From positions 1 through 22,213 of the forward strand of contig UQXF01000056.1 of NCBI GenBank assembly GCA_900544905.1: DNA of 22,213 bases. The letters run 5' to 3'. The stretch's first letter is position 1, and every line of letters starts with the position of its first letter. Under the pieces are notes generated by a model, which saw nothing but the letters and a program-made list of their open reading frames with translations, had not been told where the DNA came from and searched no databases. Positions 5,793 to 12,260 of this stretch are shown here, piece after piece. Source of the DNA: an uncultured Clostridium sp. Its GTDB lineage: Bacteria > Bacillota > Clostridia > Lachnospirales > Lachnospiraceae. A program made the translations under genes and the position numbers.

Positions 5793-8465
5793 ATGAGAAC
5801 AAAGAAGAAACAGAGGAGTGCTGCATTTCTTCTTGTCATTTGCATGGTGGCAAGCCTGTTTACCGGAATACCGGCAAATGCAGAAGAAAATACAGAAGGT
5901 CTGGTTGCAAAGGACTGGATTGACTGGACGGAAGACGGAGTACCTTATCTGAATGAAAATGCAGAGTTTACAAAAGAGGGTTGGCCTGACCTTATTGGGT
6001 ATACAATGTATCTTGCATACTTAGAGGCAGGTGAGGAGAAAAAGGTAACAAAAGAGGATATTTCCATTACATTAAATGGAGAAGAGGCGGGAGATGCTGT
6101 TTCCTGTGAACCAAATGAACAAAATGGTGATTTTCTTGATTTTTCATTTCAGGAAACAGGAGATTATACAATAACATATAAAGGCAGCGGGACAGCAGAT
6201 AAGAGCATTACCCTTCATGTAGGCTACCCGGAGGTGGGATTTTATACATCAGCTGAGAAGTCCGCCGATACGCTGATTCGTGACTATAATTTTGATTATA
6301 AACAGGATGGAAATAACACGTTTTATATGATTCTCCATCGATGTGAATACGCAAAGCTGGATTTAGAAAATATTGTATACCGTATTAATGGAGAGGAAGC
6401 AGCTGATATTTCGGAATATGTGACGATTACTGCACCGGCTGACCTGCCTTCCTTAGATTCACCTGAGGATTGTCTTGAAGCAGCTGATTATGTGTACGAA
6501 ATAAGTATTAATAAACAGGAAAGTTTCGGGTTTGAGGCAGAGGTACAGAAAACGGATGTATATGAAAATGAAGAAGGTGAAAATGTCTTTGCAGAGGAAG
6601 CCTACCCGCTAGGCAGAGGTGTTGATATAAATTACATAGAAAAAAAGGAAGGTCTGGTGGCAAAGGACTGGATTGACTGGGATGGGGATGTTCCTTCTGT
6701 CAACCCTGAGGCAGAATTTGCAAAAGAAATTTCAGCAGATTTAAATGGAATGATTATGTATCTTGGATATGTGGAAAATGAAGGAGAAGACCCTGCTGTT
6801 GTATCAGCAGAGGATATTTCTGTTCAATATGAGGGGACTGCTGCCACAAAAGAGCAGGTGACGTATTCTGCGCATCCGGAAAATAACGAGCTGATTGAAT
6901 TCTGTTTCTATGCAGTGGGGGATTACACATTGATGTATCAGGATTCCTCCATTACGGTTCATGTGGATTATCCGCGAATCGGATTTTATGAAACGGATGA
7001 GATGACAGAGGAAGGCTTTATAAGGGAAATGACATATGAGAGGAAAAAAGGAAAGACCTTCTATATTATCCCGAACAAGCAGGATGACTGGGCAGATTTT
7101 AGCTATCAGATTATGACAGAGAATACCTATGATGATGAGGTTTATGTAAAAGTAAATGGAAAAGCGCTCAATGCATCAGAGGCGATAAAAGGTACTGCGG
7201 AAGTGACGATTACAGAGGATGCAAAGCTGGGCTTTGACTTAAAGGCAGTTGGAACATTTACTTATTTGGATGGCAATCCGGGGGACTGGAATCCGGAGCA
7301 GTCTTACTGGTGTGAGGATACCTGTGAGGGCGAGCCAACGGGGATAAAGATTACAACAGCACCAAACAAGACATCCTATAAGGAGGGAGAGAAGTTTGAC
7401 AAGACGGGAATGGTAGTGGAATTAGTGTATTCTGACGGAAATACCCAGAAGATTACAAGTTACACGGTACCAACCGCAGCCCTGACGAAAGCCGATACAG
7501 AAATTGAGGTGGCATATAAGGACTTTAGCGCAAAACAGGGGATTACAGTAAAAGCCCCAACCGGTATTAAGATTACGACTGCGCCAAAAAAGACAGCCTA
7601 TATAGCAGGCGAGAAGTTTGATAAGACAGGAATGGTAGTGGAATTAGTGTATTCTGACGGAAGTACAGAGAAAATTACAGACTACACGGTACCAACCGCA
7701 GCCTTAAAGGAAACCGATAAGGAGATTACGGTTACATATGGAAAATACACTGTAAAACAGGCAATTACGGTAAAGGCAGCTCCAAAGGTACCAGACAATC
7801 CAAAGACCGAAAATCCTGCAAAAACCGGGGATACCGCAACCGTTAATGGAAGCAGCTATAAGATTACCAGTGTGGCAGATAACAAAAAGACCGTTACCTA
7901 TACCGGTAGTGATAAGAAAGCAGCAAAGGTTACGGTTCCTTCTACCGTTACAATCGATGGTACAGCATACAAGGTAACTGCCATAGCAGACAACGCATTT
8001 TCCGGAAGCAGCAAGCTTACAACGGTGAGCATTTCGTCTAATGTGACCTCAATTGGTAAAAAAGCGTTTTCTGGCTGTAAGAAGCTTTCCAAGGTAACCA
8101 TTGGCAAGGATGTAAAGACGATTGGTGTAAATGCATTTTCCGGCTGCACTAAGTTAAAAACAGTCAGCATGGGAGCAAATATTACTACCATTGGTGACAA
8201 GGCATTTTATAAGTGTACAGCTCTTACAAAGATTACCATCCCAGCAAAGGTAAGTAAGATTGGTAAGCAGGCATTTTATGGCTGTAAGAAATTAAAGACT
8301 ATCACCATCAAAACCACCAAGCTGACAAGCAAGAAGGTGGGAAGTAAGGCATTTAAGGGGATTCATGCAAAAGCAACCATCAAGGTGCCAAAGAAGAAGC
8401 TCACAAGCTATAAGAAAATCTTGAAGGCAAAGGGCGTTGGCTCTAAGGTGAAGATTAAGAAATAA
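5793..8465 (+). CDS. Secreted BspA-like leucine-rich-repeat surface protein with tandem novel domains and Ig-like repeats
   Basis: This 890-aa exported protein starts with a signal peptide (MRTKKKQRSAAFLLVICMVA, cleavage probably after ANA at residue 30). Two tandem copies of an acidic domain of about 250 residues follow, each opening with GLVAKDWIDW (from residues 36 and 287) and carrying a GDYT...ITVHV-D/GYP-x-x-GFY segment at mid-domain. I do not recognise this domain. Two bacterial Ig-like domains come next (about 515-588 and 589-662), each opening PTGIKITTAP with KFDKTGMVVELVYSDG. Then come BspA-type (LRR_5) repeats, about six units of 23 residues of the form AFSGCxKLxxVxIxxxVxxIG (about 715-865). 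The C-terminus is very lysine-rich. No LPXTG sorting signal, SLH or choline-binding repeat is visible, so the anchoring mode is unclear; the basic end may bind wall polymers. A role in adhesion or host/matrix binding is inferred from BspA relatives. GGAGGAG precedes the ATG. Confidence 0.9.
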   Translation: MRTKKKQRSAAFLLVICMVASLFTGIPANAEENTEGLVAKDWIDWTEDGVPYLNENAEFTKEGWPDLIGYTMYLAYLEAGEEKKVTKEDISITLNGEEAGDAVSCEPNEQNGDFLDFSFQETGDYTITYKGSGTADKSITLHVGYPEVGFYTSAEKSADTLIRDYNFDYKQDGNNTFYMILHRCEYAKLDLENIVYRINGEEAADISEYVTITAPADLPSLDSPEDCLEAADYVYEISINKQESFGFEAEVQKTDVYENEEGENVFAEEAYPLGRGVDINYIEKKEGLVAKDWIDWDGDVPSVNPEAEFAKEISADLNGMIMYLGYVENEGEDPAVVSAEDISVQYEGTAATKEQVTYSAHPENNELIEFCFYAVGDYTLMYQDSSITVHVDYPRIGFYETDEMTEEGFIREMTYERKKGKTFYIIPNKQDDWADFSYQIMTENTYDDEVYVKVNGKALNASEAIKGTAEVTITEDAKLGFDLKAVGTFTYLDGNPGDWNPEQSYWCEDTCEGEPTGIKITTAPNKTSYKEGEKFDKTGMVVELVYSDGNTQKITSYTVPTAALTKADTEIEVAYKDFSAKQGITVKAPTGIKITTAPKKTAYIAGEKFDKTGMVVELVYSDGSTEKITDYTVPTAALKETDKEITVTYGKYTVKQAITVKAAPKVPDNPKTENPAKTGDTATVNGSSYKITSVADNKKTVTYTGSDKKAAKVTVPSTVTIDGTAYKVTAIADNAFSGSSKLTTVSISSNVTSIGKKAFSGCKKLSKVTIGKDVKTIGVNAFSGCTKLKTVSMGANITTIGDKAFYKCTALTKITIPAKVSKIGKQAFYGCKKLKTITIKTTKLTSKKVGSKAFKGIHAKATIKVPKKKLTSYKKILKAKGVGSKVKIKK
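7335..7778 (+). repeat. In-gene tandem duplication of Ig-like domain (222-bp unit)
   Basis: Two adjacent 222-bp units (74 codons) encode the Ig-like domains. Matching segments, such as GAGAAGTTTGA at 7389 and 7611, are offset by exactly 222 bp. From there about 50 bases are nearly identical apart from a few, mostly third-position, changes. Such DNA-level identity points to a recent duplication or gene conversion, and the copy number could vary between strains. Confidence 0.85.
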
Positions 8466-8496
8466 GATACTGTCGTTATTTACAGGTTAAGACGAT

Positions 8497-8526
8497 AAGA
8501 AGCCGGTTCATGGGAACCGGCTTCTT
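8497..8526. terminator. Strong hairpin terminator shared by convergent genes
   Basis: AAGAAGCCGGTTC and GAACCGGCTTCTT are perfect 13-base arms around the loop ATGG. The hairpin lies 32 bp after the surface-protein stop and 34 bp beyond the kinase stop on the other strand. The A/T-rich stem ends provide U-runs in both directions, so it probably serves both genes. Confidence 0.88.
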
Positions 8527-8559
8527 TGGTGTTAAAAATTGCAGGCATGGTTGATTTTA

Positions 8560-10188
8560 TTAATCAGGCTGTGTATCTTCCGCTTCATCTACCATATTAA
8601 AGGAATTTATAAGGCTACATAAAACATCGGCCAATGCATGTTGATAATAATTATCAACAGCCTCTTCATCGGATGAGGTGGCATATAGATAAAGAGCGCA
8701 TTCTGTATTTGCAGTCTGTGAGTCGAGATAGCCATTCATGCTCGTGAAAATAGCATCCTTGTAGCTGTCGTAGGAGCCCTGATATCGTTTTAGAATCTGA
8801 TTCCGATAGGCGAGGAGGTCTCGAATCCGTACAATCGGAGCCTGAAAGATACTGTCAGGTGCTTCGTCAAAGTCCCCATAGTCGGTACCGGTTATCTGGT
8901 TCAAAGCCTCATCCTGATAAAGGGCATTGGTTAATATTTCGTAGTCCTTTACCATTGCATCCGGGTCACTTTTGTAATAATCAAGAATAATCTGATTTAC
9001 CATATCCTGAAATTGTAAAAGGTCACATTCCAGGACACCGGACTGTTCAAGCAGAGAGACCTCTACAGGGGATTTTACAGAGGTGGTTTCGTCAGGGGAA
9101 TCATTTTTTGTCTGTTCCGTATCGTTTTCAGAGGAAGTGCTGTTTTCAGTGGAAGCATTGTCTGCTTTGTTCAAATCCGTTGTATCAGCCGGATTGTTGT
9201 CCTCCTGGCTGCTGGTATTTATATTGTTGTCTGTGTCAATATAATCAGTCAGATTTTGTTTCCCCTGTATGGAGCCAGTTATATACCCAAGGAAAATTCC
9301 AAATGCCAGCAAAAGAATAGAGGTTCCCATCTGGCGGGCATAGGACCTGGAAAAATTCAAATGCCTTTGGTAGTGCTTTAAGGAACGGATAAGCTGGTTT
9401 ATATCGGAATACCGCTTGTCCGGCGTAAAGTCAGTACAATGTGTAATCATTTTTTGGAACGGTTTTGCTATGGAAGAGGATTTTAAATCCGTTATTTCCG
9501 TATTGCCATAGGTTAAATATAGCAGGGTTTTCCCCAGGGCATAAATGTCTGTCCGGACATCACTTTGCGAAAATCCAAACTGTTCCGGTGCAGCATGGGA
9601 GGGAGTACCAACCAGCATAGTATCTCTGGATTTATCCGGTGTATAAACCCTTGCGGTGTCAAAGTCTACAAGATACAAAATACCAGTACCCTTCTGGATA
9701 ATAAAATTTTCCGGCTTGATATCCCGGTGGATAATCGGCGGATGCTGGTGGTGCAGTGTGGAAATCAAGTCACAAATGGCGAGCATGTAGTGGATAATTT
9801 CCATATCGGACAGATATAGACGGTGGTTAAAATAGTCGGACAGGGAGCATCCTTCAATGTAGGTTCGTAGAAGATAACAGCAGCCCTGCTCTTCCCAGCA
9901 ATCAATATACCGGGGAATTGCCAGGTCTTTTATGTCCTTTAATATCTCAAAAATATGCTGCTCCTGTTTTAACTGGGGAAGCTGTTTTCCGGACGTTTTT
10001 TTCAGGATATACAGGGTTCCTGTTTTATCTGCCAAAAGGTATATTTCCCTGTGCCCGGAGTGCTTCAGACAATTTTTTAATGTAAAACTTCCGGCTAATT
10101 TGGCAGGCAGTGAAACCGACTGAAGCTGTTTTTCATAAAGAGCAGAAAAGTCTGTAAAATTTTTATTACTTTCATCAGAAAAATTCAT
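8560..10188 (-). CDS. Membrane-anchored eukaryote-like serine/threonine protein kinase with unknown extracellular domain
   Basis: This 542-aa protein has an N-terminal Hanks-type kinase domain (about 35-275). The ATP-anchoring Lys is at about 63 in YILKK and the helix-C Glu at about 76. The catalytic loop is HRDIKPEN (154-161), the metal-binding motif is DFD (175-177) in place of DFG, and the activation segment ends APEQFG (200-205). The glycine-rich loop is poorly conserved. A single membrane helix (about 287-307) leads to a Ser/Thr/Asn/Asp-rich linker (about 310-370) and an extracellular domain of about 170 residues that I do not recognise. There are no PASTA repeats, unlike PrkC. No PP2C phosphatase is adjacent. 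The XRE regulator at 5143-5553 is the likeliest cytoplasmic partner in view, and the surface protein between them a candidate output; both are inferences. The ATG at 10188 is preceded by GGAGGAAAGG. Confidence 0.9.
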   Translation of the reverse strand: MNFSDESNKNFTDFSALYEKQLQSVSLPAKLAGSFTLKNCLKHSGHREIYLLADKTGTLYILKKTSGKQLPQLKQEQHIFEILKDIKDLAIPRYIDCWEEQGCCYLLRTYIEGCSLSDYFNHRLYLSDMEIIHYMLAICDLISTLHHQHPPIIHRDIKPENFIIQKGTGILYLVDFDTARVYTPDKSRDTMLVGTPSHAAPEQFGFSQSDVRTDIYALGKTLLYLTYGNTEITDLKSSSIAKPFQKMITHCTDFTPDKRYSDINQLIRSLKHYQRHLNFSRSYARQMGTSILLLAFGIFLGYITGSIQGKQNLTDYIDTDNNINTSSQEDNNPADTTDLNKADNASTENSTSSENDTEQTKNDSPDETTSVKSPVEVSLLEQSGVLECDLLQFQDMVNQIILDYYKSDPDAMVKDYEILTNALYQDEALNQITGTDYGDFDEAPDSIFQAPIVRIRDLLAYRNQILKRYQGSYDSYKDAIFTSMNGYLDSQTANTECALYLYATSSDEEAVDNYYQHALADVLCSLINSFNMVDEAEDTQPD

Positions 10189-10309
10189 AAAAAACTACCT
10201 TTCCTCCGTAAATAAGTATCAAAGACGGTTATGTTAAATGGTATATGTGGTCTCTGATAATAAGTATAACATGAAAAAGGCTTTCACGAAATGCAGAATC
10301 ATATTTAAA

Positions 10310-10338
10310 TTGATTTTCAACAGAAGGTAGTATATACT
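10310..10338 (+). promoter_or_regulatory. SigmaA-type promoter for trmB
   Basis: TTGATT (10310-10315) and TATACT (10333-10338) are separated by exactly 17 bases and lie about 62 bp before the trmB ATG. The rest of the 212 bp between the kinase and trmB starts shows no other convincing feature. Confidence 0.7.
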
Positions 10339-10400
10339 CAAAAAAGCAAGACGGTCAAAAAGACGAATTGTGTATTTTAACAGGAAGAGAGGACGTTATA

Positions 10401-11045
10401 ATGCGGTTGCGGAATGTACCAGGCTCCAGAGATACGATTGCTGAGAGCCGTTTTACGATAAAAAATGAGACGGAATATAAGGGGAAGTGGAGTACGGTAT
10501 TTGGAAACGAGAATCCTGTTCATATTGAAATTGGTATGGGAAAGGGACAGTTTATTATGACCCTGGCAGAGGAGAATCCGGACATTAATTATATAGGTAT
10601 TGAAAAATATTCTTCTGTATTAGTCAGAGCCATAGAAAAGCAGGAGGAAAAGGATTTGCCGAATCTCTTTTTCATCCGGATGGATGCGGAGAATATTGCA
10701 GATGTCTTCGCAGCGGGGGAAGTGGGAAGGATATATCTGAATTTTTCAGACCCATGGCCGAAGGACCGCCATGCAAAGAGAAGGCTTACTTCGCTGCAGT
10801 TTTTAGAGCGTTATGAAAAAATCCTTGACAGAGAAGGGCATGTAATTTTTAAAACGGATAACAGGGACCTCTTTGATTTTTCACTGGAGCAGGTAAGGGA
10901 GGCTTCCCATTGGATTCTTCTCAATTACACCTATGACCTGCATCATTCAGAATATGTGGCGGGCAATATTATGACAGAGTATGAGACCCGGTTTGTGGAA
11001 AAAGGAAATGCCATCTGCAGGATGGAAATAGTACAGAATATTTAA
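10401..11045 (+). CDS. trmB: tRNA (guanine-N7-)-methyltransferase
   Basis: TrmB transfers a methyl group from S-adenosylmethionine to N7 of G46 in the tRNA variable loop. The 214-aa length is normal for the family. The SAM-binding motif EIGMGKG is at 43-49. The family signature SDPWPKDRHAKRRL begins near residue 116 and KTDNRDLF near 141. The C-terminal YETRF substrate motif follows YVAGNIMTE. I chose the ATG at 10401, giving MRLRNVPGSRD, the usual TrmB opening; an in-frame ATG at 10368 would add 11 atypical residues. AGAGGAC precedes the chosen start. The gene appears monocistronic or nearly so. Confidence 0.95.
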   Translation: MRLRNVPGSRDTIAESRFTIKNETEYKGKWSTVFGNENPVHIEIGMGKGQFIMTLAEENPDINYIGIEKYSSVLVRAIEKQEEKDLPNLFFIRMDAENIADVFAAGEVGRIYLNFSDPWPKDRHAKRRLTSLQFLERYEKILDREGHVIFKTDNRDLFDFSLEQVREASHWILLNYTYDLHHSEYVAGNIMTEYETRFVEKGNAICRMEIVQNI

Positions 11046-11105
11046 GTTCACATTCCGGCAAAGGAGGCATAGTATAGTAACAAGAATATCCGGGATGTGT
11101 GGTTT

Positions 11106-11249
11106 ATGAAAAATCTGAATTGTCAATTTAGCGGAAAGCTATATGCAGTCAAGCGGCAATATCCTGCAATTGTGCAATTTGAGAAACGGATGAACACAGT
11201 AAAAAGAGAGCTGAACAGGGATTTCACAAAGAAAGACAGGTGCCGGTAA
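11106..11249 (+). CDS. Possible small basic protein (47 aa), doubtful
   Basis: The frame from ATG 11106 to TAA 11247-11249 encodes a Lys/Arg-rich 47-residue peptide beginning MKNLNCQFSGKLY. I recognise no domain. The start has no good ribosome site of its own; a strong AAAGGAGG lies at 11060-11067, too far upstream (38 bp) to serve it. It sits between trmB and a terminator, so it could be a small gene read through from trmB or a chance frame. The remainder of the 391-bp gap between trmB and the hisA-like gene holds the terminator at 11292-11321 and an AT-rich stretch with a short tandem TATGGTAC repeat near 11342. I see nothing else in it. Confidence 0.3.
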   Translation: MKNLNCQFSGKLYAVKRQYPAIVQFEKRMNTVKRELNRDFTKKDRCR

Positions 11250-11291
11250 TAACAGGAATATTTTGCTTCCGATTGGGAAAAATTAAAAAAT

Positions 11292-11321
11292 AAGAATCAG
11301 GCGTTTTGTCTGGTTCTTTTT
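11292..11321 (+). terminator. Intrinsic terminator after trmB region
   Basis: AAGAATCAGGC pairs with GTCTGGTTCTT across a 5-base loop (two G-U wobbles), followed directly by a run of Ts. It would stop transcription from trmB and the possible small ORF before the HIS6-like gene. Confidence 0.75.
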
Positions 11322-11436
11322 GATTGTATTTACTAAGGAAATATGGTACTATGGTACTAATTACTGGTTTATGCAGATATTGCTTCTGCTGTGGTTTGCA
11401 ACAGATAAAATATACAGATTATGAATGGAGACGGTT

Positions 11437-12225
11437 ATGGAGTTCAGACCCTGTATTGACATACATAATGGAAAAGTAAAACAGATTGTGGGGGGCTCAT
11501 TGTTAGATGCCGGTAATCAGGCAGAGGAGAATTTTGTATCAGAGCAGGATGCTTCCTTTTATGCGAAATTATATAAGGACAGCCATATACAAGGTGGTCA
11601 TATCATACTGCTCAATAAGGCAGGGACTCCCTATTATGAAGAGGATGTACGGGAGGCAAAGCTGGCGCTTGCAGAATATCCCGGTGGGTTACAGTTAGGC
11701 GGAGGCGTTACCGCAGAGAATGCAGAAGGCTTTCTTGATATGGGAGCAAGCCATGTAATTGTCACATCCTATGTGTTCCGGGATGGCAGGGTGGATTATA
11801 ACCGGATAAAGGAGCTGTGCAAGGCAGTGGGCAGAGAGCATTTAGTGCTTGACTTAAGCTGTAGAAGGCGGGAGGGACAATATTATATTGTAACGGACCG
11901 CTGGCAGAAGTTTACAGAAGAAGCAGTGTCAAAGGAGACAATTGAGAGGCTTCAGGAGTATGCAGATGAATTTCTGATTCATGCAGTGGATGTGGAGGGA
12001 AAGGCAAACGGTGTGGAGCGGGAGCTTGTCCAAATGCTTTCCGAATTTGCCAGTATTCCGATTACCTATGCCGGAGGGGTTGGCTCCTACGAGGATATTG
12101 AAACAATCCGGATACTGGGCAGGGGAAAACTGAATATAACCATTGGAAGTGCACTGGATATTTTTGGTGGTACTCTTGAATATGACAGAGTTATCCGCAT
12201 GATGGATGCCAGAGAGCTGACATGA
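11437..12225 (+). CDS. hisA: Eukaryote-type phosphoribosylformimino-AICAR ribotide isomerase (HIS6-like HisA)
   Basis: This enzyme is inferred to isomerise ProFAR to PRFAR in histidine synthesis. The 262-aa (beta-alpha)8 barrel resembles yeast HIS6 more than standard bacterial HisA. It shares the blocks CIDIHNGKVKQIVGGSL, a FYAKLYKD segment with the following QGGH, LDLSCRR, EFLIHAVDVEG and the C-terminal GSALDIFGG. Candidate catalytic or anchoring acids are Asp8, Asp139 and Asp185. Phosphate-binding Gly clusters are GGGVTAENA (88-96) and AGGVGSYEDI. I prefer the ATG at 11437, which has GGAG 6 bases upstream, over the in-frame ATG at 11425, which has none. No other his gene is in view, so it is detached from a his operon here. 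It is 35 bp before the YfhO-family gene and may be co-transcribed with it. Confidence 0.9.
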   Translation: MEFRPCIDIHNGKVKQIVGGSLLDAGNQAEENFVSEQDASFYAKLYKDSHIQGGHIILLNKAGTPYYEEDVREAKLALAEYPGGLQLGGGVTAENAEGFLDMGASHVIVTSYVFRDGRVDYNRIKELCKAVGREHLVLDLSCRRREGQYYIVTDRWQKFTEEAVSKETIERLQEYADEFLIHAVDVEGKANGVERELVQMLSEFASIPITYAGGVGSYEDIETIRILGRGKLNITIGSALDIFGGTLEYDRVIRMMDARELT

Positions 12226-12260
12226 AAAAATAAGTTTTGAATATAGAATGGACTATTAAA

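Noticed and set aside
7898..8200. 100-codon minus-strand open frame opposite the LRR repeats
   Set aside because: Its apparent internal repeats are just the reverse reading of the BspA-type repeats.
11095..11109. Leader peptide ATG-TGT-GGT-TTA-TGA downstream of the AAAGGAGG at 11060
   Set aside because: It is only four codons and 27 bases from the ribosome site, too far for initiation, and no attenuator structure for the following gene is evident.
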